Below, one piece after another: positions 1 to 7,745 of a stretch of 64,000 bases of DNA (its first letter is position 1; every line of letters begins with the position of its first letter). Origin of the DNA: JAXLSZ01 sp046330315. Lineage in GTDB: Bacteria > Actinomycetota > Thermoleophilia > Solirubrobacterales > 70-9. The notes beneath the pieces were generated by a model. That model was not told where the DNA came from. It worked only from the letters and a program-made list of their open reading frames with translations, and ran no database searches. Both the position numbers and the translations under genes were made by a program. Location of the stretch: NCBI GenBank assembly GCA_046330315.1, contig JAXLSZ010000006.1, positions 62,001-126,000 of the forward strand. Reading direction: 5' to 3'.

Positions 1-686
1 ATCGCCACGGCGACGATCAGCACGGTGTTGGCGAAGATCAGCGGCAGGGTGTTGGGAAGGATGTGGACGCGGATGATGTAGCCGTCGCCCGCCCCCAGCG
101 CCCGGGCCCGCTCGACGAAGGCGCGCTCGCGTAGGGTCAGCACCTGCGCGCGGACGATCCTCCCCGTCCCGGCCCAGGAGGTCAGCCCGATCACCGCGAT
201 CAGCACGCCGAGCGAGGGGCTCAGCAGCCTCGCCAGGACGATCATCAGCGGCAGGGTCGGGATCACCAGGAACCAGTTCTCCAGCGGGTCGAGGATGCGG
301 TCGGTCCAGCCCCCGAAGTAGCCGCCGGCCAGCCCCACCGCGGCGCCCAGCACCGCCGAGATCACCGCCGCCGAGAAGCCCACGATGATCGAGACCTGCG
401 CCCCGACCAGAAGCTGGGAGAGCACGTCGGAGCCGAACTCGGTCGTGCCGAGCGGGTGGTCGGCGCTGATCCCCTTCAGCACCTGCAGGCTGGAGGCGTT
501 GGGGTCATACGGCGCGACCGTGCTGCCGAGCAGCGCCATCAGGCAGAAGAGGCCGACGATGGCGAGCCCGAACCGCCCCCTCCAGGTGTGCAGGAAGAGG
601 TCGCGCACGGTCCGCTCCGGGGCGGTGCTGCTGGTCACCGAGGTGATCGCGACGCCCGCCTCTGCAGCTTCGGCGACGTCGGTCAC
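1..686 (-). CDS. Peptide/nickel-type ABC transporter permease (DppC/OppC family), 3' end outside window
   Basis: Second inner-membrane permease of a peptide-type ABC importer. The reading frame opens with GTG at 686, which overlaps the TGA of the upstream permease (683-685) in a GTGA junction, so the two are probably translationally coupled. The visible product begins MTDVAEAAEAG and continues into an OppC-like N-terminal membrane segment, a PLGTTEFGSDVLSQLL segment typical of DppC, and the start of the EAA loop region (RERAFVERARALGAGD). The C-terminus and any ATPase genes lie beyond base 1. Family assignment is firm; the transported peptide is unknown, but the operon context (L,D-carboxypeptidase, lysine-catabolic enzymes) suggests lysine- or diamino-acid-containing peptides. 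Confidence 0.88.
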   Translation of the reverse strand, partial: MTDVAEAAEAGVAITSVTSSTAPERTVRDLFLHTWRGRFGLAIVGLFCLMALLGSTVAPYDPNASSLQVLKGISADHPLGTTEFGSDVLSQLLVGAQVSIIVGFSAAVISAVLGAAVGLAGGYFGGWTDRILDPLENWFLVIPTLPLMIVLARLLSPSLGVLIAVIGLTSWAGTGRIVRAQVLTLRERAFVERARALGAGDGYIIRVHILPNTLPLIFANTVLIVAVA

Positions 687-1651
687 TTCGACTGCACCCG
701 CGGGTCGAGGTAGAAGTAGAGGCAGTCGGCGGCGAAGTTGGCGAGGATCACGCCCGCCGAGAAGATCAGGAAGGTTCCCTGCAGCACCGGGAAGTCCTTG
801 TCGTTGATCGCGTCGAAGGTGAGCTGACCGAGTCCCGGCCAGGAGAAGACAGTCTCGATCGTGATCGCCCCCCCGACCACCGCGCCGAACTGGATCGCCG
901 CGAGCGTGACCAGCGGCAGCAGCGCGTTGGGCACCGCGTGGCGGCGCACCACCCGGTCCCAGGGGAGCCCGGTCGCCCGCTTCACGGTGACGAAGTCCTC
1001 GGTGAGGACGTCCACCATCGAGGAGCGCATGATCAGGAAGTACTGGCCCAGCAGCATCAGGGTCATCGCCGTCGCCGGGAGCACCAAGTGGTTGGCGACG
1101 TCGAGGGCCTGGTCGAGGAAGCCGGAGAACTCGACCCCCGGCGTCTCCTGCTGCCCGGCCGGGAAGATCGGGATCTCGACCGCGAAGAGGATGATCAGGA
1201 TGATCCCGATCCAGTACTCGGGGGCGGCGTAGGTGAACAGGCTGAAGCCCAGCAGGCCGTCGTCGGCCTTCCTGCCGCGCCTGGTCGCCGCCACCACCCC
1301 CATCCAGGCGCCGATCACCGTCGCCAGCAACGTCCCGGTGCCGACCAGGAGCAGCGTCCAGGGCAGCGCGTCGCGGATCTCGGCCCAGACCGGGCGACGG
1401 GTCTGCTGGCCGGTTCCGAGGTCGAGCCGCACCGTGTCGCCGAGGTAGGCGACGAACTGGCCCAGCAGCGGCTTGTCGAGCCCGTAGTCGGCCCTCAGCT
1501 TCTCGATCTCCTGCGGGGTGGCGCGCGGCAGCTTGGCGAGCTGCGTCGTCGGGTCGCCCATCACCCGGAACAGGAAGAAGTTGAAGACGAGGACGAAGAC
1601 GAAGGTCAGAAACGCGGCCGTCGCCTTGCCCGCGAGCCAGCGTCCGCTCAA
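683..1651 (-). CDS. Peptide/nickel-type ABC transporter permease (DppB/OppB family)
   Basis: 322-residue inner-membrane permease, normal length for DppB/OppB. It shows the N-terminal membrane helix (AFLTFVFVLVFNFFLFRVM), a long extracytoplasmic loop, five further hydrophobic segments and a C-terminal EAA-like loop (GAVVGGAITIETVFSWPGLG), followed by the FAADCLYFYLDPR ending common in the family. It starts 10 bases after the stop of the binding-protein gene and overlaps the next permease by 4 bases, so the three genes form one transport unit. Assignment rests on family-level resemblance; substrate is not readable from the sequence. Confidence 0.9.
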   Translation of the reverse strand: MSGRWLAGKATAAFLTFVFVLVFNFFLFRVMGDPTTQLAKLPRATPQEIEKLRADYGLDKPLLGQFVAYLGDTVRLDLGTGQQTRRPVWAEIRDALPWTLLLVGTGTLLATVIGAWMGVVAATRRGRKADDGLLGFSLFTYAAPEYWIGIILIILFAVEIPIFPAGQQETPGVEFSGFLDQALDVANHLVLPATAMTLMLLGQYFLIMRSSMVDVLTEDFVTVKRATGLPWDRVVRRHAVPNALLPLVTLAAIQFGAVVGGAITIETVFSWPGLGQLTFDAINDKDFPVLQGTFLIFSAGVILANFAADCLYFYLDPRVQSK

Positions 1652-1661
1652 GCGCCGCTCC

Positions 1662-3494
1662 TCACTCCTCGATCTCCAGGGCCTCGCCGCGACGCCGCCG
1701 CGAGCGGACGATCAGATAGACGATCCCGCCGGCGACGACGACCGCCACCGCGATGATGATCCCGGTGCTGCTGCCGCCCCCCGCCGAGTCGGCCGAGGTC
1801 GGGGTGATGGTCAGCAGCGGCGCGTACCCCACCTGCTCGCAGAGGATGTCCCCGGTGTCGTCCTCGGGGCACTGCGGCGAGACGTTGCCGATCCTGTCGG
1901 TCCGGTAGGCCTGCAGGTTGGGGTCGTAGGTGAGCACCAGGTAGGGCAGGTCGCGCTGGCTGATCGCGATCATCTTCTGGATCGTCGCCCGGCGCGCCGC
2001 CGTGTCGAACTGCGTTGACTGCTTGCGGTAGAGCGCGTCGTAGGCCGGGTTGGAGTAGAAGGAGTCCGAGGAGTTCCCGATCTCCCCCGTGGTCAGCAGC
2101 CCGAGCAGGAAGCTCGGGTCATACGGGTCCCCGCCCCAGCCCCAGATGAAGGTGTCGAAGTCGGGGGCCGGCTTGCCGTTGACCTGCTGCACCGTGAGCT
2201 CGGTCAGCTTGTCGGTGCTGACCACCTGGACGTCGAAGTGGACGCCGATCTTGTCGGCCTCCTCGGCGACCAGCTTCGCCGCCTGGATGTTGAAGGGCGA
2301 CTCCGAGCGCACGTAGAGGTTGAAGGAGAGGTCGTCGCCGTTCTTCGAGCGCACCCCGTCGCCCTGGCGGGTGTAGCCGGCCTGGTCGAGGATCCGGTTC
2401 GCCCTGGCGATGTCGGGGGGGTTGTAGTCCTGCGCCGGCTGCTCGTAGAACGACTTGTAGAACTCCGGCAGCAGCCCGTGGCCGATGTAGGAGGTTCCGC
2501 GGGCGGCGATCTCGTTGATCCGGTTGCGGTCAACCGCGTAGGCGATCGCCTGGCGCACCGCCCGGTCCTGGATGGCCGGGTTGAACTTGGCGTCGGGACA
2601 GAACTTCTGCTGGCAGAGGTTGAAGGCCAGCTCCGTGAAGGCCGGCGTCGAGCTGCGGAAGGTGTCGATGTTCGGTTCGTTGCCGAGCTGGTCGAACGTG
2701 GATGCCTGCACCTCGGCGACGAGGTCGATCTCGCCGAGCTTCAGGGCCCGCTCGACGGCATCCTGGTTGCCGTAGGTGATGAACTGGATCTCGTCGAACT
2801 TGGGGGCCGGGCCCCGGAAGTAGGGGTTGCGGTCGAGCTTGGTGATCTTGCCCCGCTCGAAGTCGGTGACCACGTAGGGCCCGGTACCGACCAGGGGGAC
2901 CTCCGGCTGGTAGGAGCCGGTCAGCTTGTTCACCGGGACCTTGCCCCAGATGTGCTTGGGAAGGATGTAGATGAACATGCCCCCGACGATCCGCGTGTCC
3001 GGCTTGGAGGTCTTGATCACGACCGTCTGGGCGTCGGGGGTCTCGATCGCCGTGACGTTGTCGGTGTAGCTGGTGAACAGCGCTCCGTTGCCGCCGAGCA
3101 CCTCGAGGGAGTACTTGACGTCGGCGGAGGTGACCGGCTTGCCGTCAGACCACTTCGCGTCGGGGTCGAGCTTGAAGGTGACGGTCTTGCCGCCGTCGCT
3201 GACCTTCCAGCTCTTGGCGATCCCCGGGTAGGGGCTGAGGTCCTTCGGGCTGAAGTTGACCAACAGGTCCCAGTTCATCGCCCAGATCGTGTAGGCCTCC
3301 TCGTCGAGGCCGACGAAGGGATTGATCGTCGAGGGGTTCTGGGCCCAGCCGATCCGCAGGACGGTCTTCTCCTTCGAGGTCGTATCGGTGCCGGAGCCGT
3401 CCCCGGCCATCGCCGGGACCACCACCACGGCGGCGAGGGCGAGCAGCGCCCCCAACGCCAGCGCGAACCTGCGGATTGCTGCGGACTTGCTCAC
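1662..3494 (-). CDS. Extracellular peptide-binding protein (SBP_bac_5 family) with C-terminal membrane anchor
   Basis: 610-residue family-5 solute-binding protein. An N-terminal signal peptide (basic MSKSAAIRR, hydrophobic core, cleavage near AMA-GDG) is followed by the conserved LRIGWAQNPSTINPF and YSLEVL/YEFK-type regions. Gram-positive binding proteins are usually lipoproteins, but no lipobox cysteine is visible. Instead the protein ends with a Gly/Ser linker, a single transmembrane helix (GIIIAVAVVVAGGIVYLIV) and a basic stop-transfer tail RSRRRRG, so it is probably held to the membrane by its C-terminus. The start overlaps the stop of the upstream carboxypeptidase by 4 bases (ATGA). It should deliver ligand to the two permeases that follow. 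Confidence 0.9.
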   Translation of the reverse strand: MSKSAAIRRFALALGALLALAAVVVVPAMAGDGSGTDTTSKEKTVLRIGWAQNPSTINPFVGLDEEAYTIWAMNWDLLVNFSPKDLSPYPGIAKSWKVSDGGKTVTFKLDPDAKWSDGKPVTSADVKYSLEVLGGNGALFTSYTDNVTAIETPDAQTVVIKTSKPDTRIVGGMFIYILPKHIWGKVPVNKLTGSYQPEVPLVGTGPYVVTDFERGKITKLDRNPYFRGPAPKFDEIQFITYGNQDAVERALKLGEIDLVAEVQASTFDQLGNEPNIDTFRSSTPAFTELAFNLCQQKFCPDAKFNPAIQDRAVRQAIAYAVDRNRINEIAARGTSYIGHGLLPEFYKSFYEQPAQDYNPPDIARANRILDQAGYTRQGDGVRSKNGDDLSFNLYVRSESPFNIQAAKLVAEEADKIGVHFDVQVVSTDKLTELTVQQVNGKPAPDFDTFIWGWGGDPYDPSFLLGLLTTGEIGNSSDSFYSNPAYDALYRKQSTQFDTAARRATIQKMIAISQRDLPYLVLTYDPNLQAYRTDRIGNVSPQCPEDDTGDILCEQVGYAPLLTITPTSADSAGGGSSTGIIIAVAVVVAGGIVYLIVRSRRRRGEALEIEE

Positions 3495-4477
3495 TTCGGC
3501 TCTCCTCTCGTTTGCCCACCCGCCTCCACGGCGGGCTCCAGCACTTCAAGCATCTTCGCGGCTCCGTCCAGACGCACCCGGGCGCCGAGCGGCATCGTCG
3601 CCATGTGCTTGCCGTGGCCGACCGGCAGGTTGGCGAGCGCCGGGATTCCGAGTGGCGCGATCAGCTCGTCGAGGATCTCCTCGATCGAGAGCGTCGACTC
3701 GGGCTCGTCGGCCAGCGTCTGCGGCTTCAGCTCGACGTCGGTGCCGAACACGAACCCGGCGACCCCCTCGAGCTTGCCGGCGCGGATCAGGTGGTTGAGC
3801 GCCGTGTCGATCAGGTAGGGCTCGGTGTTGAGGTCCTCGACCATCAGCACCCTGCCCTCGGTCTGGACCTCAAAGGGCGTGCCGATGCTCGCGCACAGCA
3901 GGGTCAGGCAGCCGCCGGCCAGCGGCGCCTCCGCAACGCCCTCGCCGACGGTCAGCACGTAGGGGTTCTCGGGGTCCTCGAAGACACGGCCCAGCGGCTC
4001 GGGCCGGAAGGCGCGGTGGAACCACTCCTCGGTCTCCGCGGTCAGCTCGTCCTTGCGGCGGGTGAAGCGCAGGAAGTTGGGGCCGTAGAAGGTGACCCAG
4101 CCGGCGCGTTCCGCCAGCGCCAGGTGCAGCGCCGTGATGTCGCTGAACCCGCAGACGATGCGCGGCTCGCCCAGCGCCTCCCAGTCGATCAGCCCGTCGA
4201 GCCTGGCGACGCCGTAGCCGCCGCAGAGGGTGTGGACCATGTCGATCCCCGGCTCGCTGAGGGCCCACTGAAGGTCGGCGGCACGCTCGGCGTCGGTGCC
4301 GGCCAGATAGCCGTGGACCTTGCGGTGGTTGGGCCCGAAGACCACCTCGTGCCCGCGTGAGGTGAAGTACTCCATCGCCTGCTCGATCTCCGACCGCGTC
4401 TGGGGAGGGCTGGAGGGCGCGACGACGGCGATCCTCGCCTGCTCGGGCAGAGCCGGGGGCTTGATCCGCTCCATCAT
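3491..4477 (-). CDS. S66-family serine peptidase (L,D-carboxypeptidase / MccF-like)
   Basis: 328-residue S66 peptidase. The family uses a Ser-Glu-His triad: the nucleophile Ser lies in GFSDITAL, acidic residues lie in MVEDLNTEPY and FGTDVELKP, and the histidine lies in LPVGHGKHMATMPLG. Members either trim the terminal D-amino acid from murein tetrapeptides (LdcA) or inactivate microcin-C-like peptidyl nucleotides (MccF). The start region reads MMER directly behind GGGAGG, so 4474 is an equally good start. It lies between tetR and the peptide transporter genes and overlaps the binding-protein gene, so it probably acts on imported peptides. Cytoplasmic, no signal peptide. Which S66 activity it has cannot be decided here. 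Confidence 0.87.
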   Translation of the reverse strand: MMERIKPPALPEQARIAVVAPSSPPQTRSEIEQAMEYFTSRGHEVVFGPNHRKVHGYLAGTDAERAADLQWALSEPGIDMVHTLCGGYGVARLDGLIDWEALGEPRIVCGFSDITALHLALAERAGWVTFYGPNFLRFTRRKDELTAETEEWFHRAFRPEPLGRVFEDPENPYVLTVGEGVAEAPLAGGCLTLLCASIGTPFEVQTEGRVLMVEDLNTEPYLIDTALNHLIRAGKLEGVAGFVFGTDVELKPQTLADEPESTLSIEEILDELIAPLGIPALANLPVGHGKHMATMPLGARVRLDGAAKMLEVLEPAVEAGGQTRGEPK

Positions 4478-4488
4478 CCTCCCACCCG

Positions 4489-4537
4489 GCCGAGCTTCAG
4501 GTTCCAGCGGATAGTCAGACTCAAGTTGAAGCTCGGC
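4489..4537 (-). promoter_or_regulatory. Long hairpin in the leader of the S66 peptidase gene
   Basis: Perfect 11-bp inverted repeat GCCGAGCTTCA (4489-4499) / TGAAGCTCGGC (4527-4537) enclosing 27 bases, between the tetR stop (4551) and the peptidase start (4477). No U-tract follows in the transcript sense, so it does not look like a simple terminator. It could be an mRNA stabiliser or processing site setting different levels for the catabolic and transport halves of the operon. Confidence 0.5.
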
Positions 4538-4550
4538 GGGGGGTTGGGGG

Positions 4551-5231
4551 TCATTCGGGTGCCTCCACCGCGTCCAGCGCGGTCTCGATCAGCTCCGCCG
4601 AGGCGCTGAGCGAGCCGAGCACCAGCTCGACGTGGATCGCCGCGACCTCCTCGAGGGCGAGCGGGCCGCTCGGGTCGAACCAGAGCGCCACCCCCGTGCA
4701 CTGCAGGAGAATCGCGTAGGTGGCGACGGCGACGTTCGAGACCCTCAGGGAGCCGTCGCGGACCCCGGCCTCGATCATCTCCATGAAGATCCGCTGGTAG
4801 GCGTCGCGCTTGGCGACCAGCGTGCGCCGGGGCCGGGCGGCCAGGGCCCTGATCTCGCTGTCGGTGACGAACGCCTCGCGGGTGTGCAGACCGTGGTAGG
4901 TGACGTGCTCGCGGACCGCGGCGGCGAGGCGGAGCGCCGGGCGGGCCTGGCGCTCCACGGCCCCGACGACGCGCTCGGTGAGGCGCTCCATGAACTCGTC
5001 CTGGAGCGAGACGAGGATCGCCTCCTTGCCCGCGTACCAGTGGTAGATCGCGGCCGGCTGGACGCCGGCGGCCGCGGCGATCGCCCGCATCGAGGTCGCG
5101 TGGTAGCCGAGCCGCGCGAACAGCTCGACCGCGGCGGCGGCGATCGCCTCGCGGGTCTCCGGCCCCCGCCGCGCCCCGGCGGGCGACCGGGCTCCGTCCC
5201 GGCGGGCCTTCGTGGCGGCGACCTCAGCCAA
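4551..5231 (-). CDS. TetR/AcrR family transcriptional regulator
   Basis: 226-residue regulator with a TetR helix-turn-helix in residues about 25-70 (AAAAVELFARLGYHATSMRAIAAAAGVQPAAIYHWYAGKEA shows the family's G-Y-x-x-T-S-M-R-x-I and Y-x-x-F/W-x-x-K-E pattern) and a helical ligand-binding region resembling acyl-CoA-responsive members. The start overlaps the end of the Kce-like gene by 8 bases. Lying inside the lysine-catabolic/peptide-uptake operon it most likely autoregulates it; a candidate AACG-N2-CGTT operator is present at the operon promoter (7691-7700). The ligand is unknown; a CoA intermediate of the pathway is a reasonable guess. Confidence 0.88.
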   Translation of the reverse strand: MAEVAATKARRDGARSPAGARRGPETREAIAAAAVELFARLGYHATSMRAIAAAAGVQPAAIYHWYAGKEAILVSLQDEFMERLTERVVGAVERQARPALRLAAAVREHVTYHGLHTREAFVTDSEIRALAARPRRTLVAKRDAYQRIFMEMIEAGVRDGSLRVSNVAVATYAILLQCTGVALWFDPSGPLALEEVAAIHVELVLGSLSASAELIETALDAVEAPE

Positions 5232-6054
5232 GCCTCAGCAGCTCCCTCGTCTGGGCCTGGTCGGCAACTTCGCGCCCGAGGGTCCCGGCCAGACCCACCG
5301 CCTTCTCCACCAGCGCGGCGTTGGAGGGGGCGAGGACCCCCTTGGCGATGTAGGCGACGTCCTCGAGCCCGGTGCGGATGCCCGGGGCGCCCATCAGCAG
5401 CGCCAGGCCGAGCATGCGCTGGTGGTGGCGGCCGATGCAGGTCACCGTCCAGAAGGCGTCGGGAGGTAGCGGCCGCAGCATCGCGACCAGTGCCTCGGGC
5501 GAGGCGTCGATGCCCCCCGGAACGCCGAACACCAGGTTGATCCGCATCGGCTCGGGGAGGATCCCCTCCTCGAGCCAGCGAACCGCGCTGACCACGTGTC
5601 CGACGTCGAAGGCCTCGACCTCGAGCGCGATCCCCTCCCCCAGCGCCCGCTCGACGATCCCGCGGCCCGCCGGAGGCGGTGTGATGAAGGTCTCGTCGCC
5701 GAAGTTCATCGAGCCCGACTCGACCCCGGAGATGTCGGGCCTGGCCTCCAGGCCCGTGGTCCGCTCCTCGATGGTCATGTCGTTGGCCCCGCCGGTGGAG
5801 ACCATGGTGAGGACGTCAGAGCCGGCTCGGATGCGCTCGATGGCGTCCACGAAGAGCTCGGGGCGCCCGCTCGGAGTCCCGTCGTCCTCGCGGACGTGCA
5901 GGTGGGCCACGGTGGCCCCGGCCGCCGCGGCCTCGATGGTCGAGTTCGCGATCTCCTCGGTCGTGTAGGGGATGTTGGGGTTGTTCTCCCTGAACACGTC
6001 GGCTCCGGTCACCGCCACCGTCACCACCACCGGGTCGCTGTTCCAAGCCCTCAT
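5224..6054 (-). CDS. kce: 3-keto-5-aminohexanoate cleavage enzyme family (BKACE/DUF849)
   Basis: 276-residue TIM-barrel beta-keto acid cleavage enzyme. Family members use a bound Zn2+ to split a beta-keto acid with acetyl-CoA, giving acetoacetate and an acyl-CoA; Kce acts on 3-keto-5-aminohexanoate from lysine. Zinc-ligand motifs HLHVRE (near residue 48) and TCIGRHHQR (near 208) are visible, as are VSTGG and ESGSMNFGD. BKACE proteins have many substrates, but the nearby Kdd homologue argues strongly for the lysine intermediate. It starts 47 bases after the thioesterase gene and overlaps tetR at its 3' end. Cytoplasmic. Confidence 0.87.
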   Translation of the reverse strand: MRAWNSDPVVVTVAVTGADVFRENNPNIPYTTEEIANSTIEAAAAGATVAHLHVREDDGTPSGRPELFVDAIERIRAGSDVLTMVSTGGANDMTIEERTTGLEARPDISGVESGSMNFGDETFITPPPAGRGIVERALGEGIALEVEAFDVGHVVSAVRWLEEGILPEPMRINLVFGVPGGIDASPEALVAMLRPLPPDAFWTVTCIGRHHQRMLGLALLMGAPGIRTGLEDVAYIAKGVLAPSNAALVEKAVGLAGTLGREVADQAQTRELLRLG

Positions 6055-6100
6055 CGCCTCTCCTCCGATCCGATCGCTCCGGGACGCCTCCGCGCCCCGC

Positions 6101-6640
6101 TCATCCTTCCGTCCCCGAACCCCGAAGTTCCGTCCCCGAACCCCGGAGCGAGGCCCGCTCGGAGTCGCTGATCCTGCGGGGAGCGCGCTCTCCCGGGTCC
6201 CAGAGCACGAGTCCGAACTCCGCCTCCACGAGGACCCTCCCGGAGCGGTCGGTGATCCGCTGGGCCGTGGTCAGGCTGGAGTTGCCCATCTCGACCAGCG
6301 CGCAGTGAACCTCGACGGTGCCCAGATCGGGATCGATCTCGTCCCTGTAGGTCACCGCGCAGCGTCCCACCACGTACTCCTCGCGGCGGATCCCGTGGCC
6401 GCGCAGGAAGGCGTCGCGCCCCTCCTCGAGGTAGGTGAGGACGACGGTGTGGTTGACGTGGCCGAGGCCGTCGAGGTCGCGCCAGCGCATCTGCACCTCG
6501 TGGGCGGCGACGGCTCCCGCCCCGCCGTCGTCCGCCCCCGCCGTGCCGGCCCCTGCCGTGCCGCCGTCGGCCTCTGCCGCGCCGGCCCCGGCCGCGCCGC
6601 CGTCGGCCCCGGCCGCGCCGGCCCCGGGCGCGCCGCTCAC
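6101..6640 (-). CDS. Hotdog-fold acyl-CoA thioesterase (4HBT/YbgC type) with Ala/Gly-rich N-terminal extension
   Basis: The GTG at 6640 overlaps the TGA of kdd (6637-6639), giving a 179-residue protein. The first ~45 residues are a low-complexity Ala/Gly/Asp stretch encoded by degenerate GC repeats. The hotdog domain then begins AHEVQMRWRDLDGLGHVNHT, the canonical 4HBT motif with the catalytic Asp (RDLDGLGHVNH), and continues through EEGRDAFL. The last residues (RGSGTELRGSGTEG) come from a 21-bp tandem duplication at 6107-6148. Likely hydrolyses an acyl-CoA of the pathway, for example aminobutyryl-CoA or acetoacetyl-CoA. It resembles YbgC-type thioesterases more than the hotdog 3-aminobutyryl-CoA ammonia-lyase Kal. 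Confidence 0.82.
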   Translation of the reverse strand: MSGAPGAGAAGADGGAAGAGAAEADGGTAGAGTAGADDGGAGAVAAHEVQMRWRDLDGLGHVNHTVVLTYLEEGRDAFLRGHGIRREEYVVGRCAVTYRDEIDPDLGTVEVHCALVEMGNSSLTTAQRITDRSGRVLVEAEFGLVLWDPGERAPRRISDSERASLRGSGTELRGSGTEG

Positions 6641-7674
6641 CTCGCCGCCCCCGCGAAGGGCGCCCCGAGGGCCGCGCGCAACTCCGGCATCTCGCGGACC
6701 AGGTCGAAGGCGTAGGAGCCGAGGTCCGGTGTGTAGCCGCTTCCGACCACCATCCGGGCATCCGAGGAGAGACCGTCCCCGGCCAGCGCGGCACTCGAGA
6801 AGCGGGTCGCCATCGAGAGGAAGAGGACCCGGCCGCCCCCGGCCGTCAGCATGATCGCGGTCGGCTCGCACCCGGTCGCGTTGACCAGCACCGCGCACAG
6901 GTCGGCCGGGCCCACGCCGGCGGTCCGCAGCGCCTCGACCGCGGCCAGGGGGTCGCGGAGGTCGGCGACGACGCCGACGTCGCAGAGCCCCGCCTTCTCG
7001 ACCAGCTCGACGGCCGCCGGGTCCACGTCCACCGCCGCCACCGTCCCCTCGCGCATCGTGTCGCGCGCCGCGGCCAGCGCGAGCTTGCCGCCGTGGCCGG
7101 CCCCGAGCACGCAGACGGTGCCTCGCTCGGGGGTGAGGTCGCGGGTGTGGGAGGCGGCGGTGTAGACGTCGTAGACCTCGAGAACCGTGGAGACGGGAAG
7201 GTCGCTTGGCACCGGTCCCCAGGGGGCGCTGTCGCAGATGTAGGCGGTCCCGGTCACGCCCACCTGGGGAAGGGCGGGGTCGAGGTCGGTGACCGCCTCG
7301 AGGCGCAGCGGCGTCAGGGTCAGGGAGGCCAGCGTCACCACCCGCTCGCCGACCTCAGGCGGGCGACCCACCTTCCCGCCGACCGCGGTCACCGTCCCGA
7401 GCAGCACCCCGCCGGAGTCGGTCACCGGGTTGTGCATCTTGCCGCGCCCGGCGACGATCTCGAGGATCCGCTCCGCCATGCGGCCGGGGTCGGAATCGCA
7501 GCTCTCGCGGATCTGGCGGTAGGAGGTCGAGTCGATGCACAGCCGCTCGGCCGAGACCTCGGTCTCGTACGGCCTGACCGGCCCCGAGGGGTCGAGCGTC
7601 TCGGCCGGCTGCGGCAGGGCGCCGGCCGGCGCGACCACGCGGTCGGCGCCGACGCGTTGCCTCAACTCTCCCAT
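6637..7674 (-). CDS. kdd: L-erythro-3,5-diaminohexanoate dehydrogenase
   Basis: NAD(P)-dependent oxidative deamination of 3,5-diaminohexanoate to 3-keto-5-aminohexanoate, the step before Kce in the lysine 2,3-aminomutase pathway. The product shows the Kdd-specific N-terminal segment ERLCIDSTSYRQIRES, the region GKMHNPVTDSGGVLLGTV, and a Rossmann motif VCVLGAGHGGKLALAAA. I place the start at ATG 7674 because AAGGA lies 7 nt upstream; the ATG at 7689 has no Shine-Dalgarno and lies only about 8 nt from the predicted transcription start, overlapping the operator. About 345 residues, as expected. First gene of the operon. The aminomutases that feed it (KamA, KamDE) are not in this window. Confidence 0.88.
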   Translation of the reverse strand: MGELRQRVGADRVVAPAGALPQPAETLDPSGPVRPYETEVSAERLCIDSTSYRQIRESCDSDPGRMAERILEIVAGRGKMHNPVTDSGGVLLGTVTAVGGKVGRPPEVGERVVTLASLTLTPLRLEAVTDLDPALPQVGVTGTAYICDSAPWGPVPSDLPVSTVLEVYDVYTAASHTRDLTPERGTVCVLGAGHGGKLALAAARDTMREGTVAAVDVDPAAVELVEKAGLCDVGVVADLRDPLAAVEALRTAGVGPADLCAVLVNATGCEPTAIMLTAGGGRVLFLSMATRFSSAALAGDGLSSDARMVVGSGYTPDLGSYAFDLVREMPELRAALGAPFAGAAR

Positions 7675-7688
7675 GGACCCGTCCTTCA

Positions 7689-7733
7689 TGAACGACCGTT
7701 AGAACCCTACACGCGCCGCTCGGGCCCTGTCAA
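7689..7733 (-). promoter_or_regulatory. kdd operon promoter with candidate TetR operator
   Basis: On the minus strand, -35 TTGACA (7733-7728), an 18-nt spacer and -10 TAGGGT (7709-7704) make a good actinobacterial vegetative promoter. The predicted start of transcription near 7697 falls inside an inverted repeat AACG-AC-CGTT (7691-7700), flanked by a near-symmetric TGA..TAG. AACG-N2-CGTT is a common core of TetR-family operators, and a tetR gene lies in this operon. The placement over the transcription start fits repression. Confidence 0.62.
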
Positions 7734-7745
7734 TACGCTGGCCGC

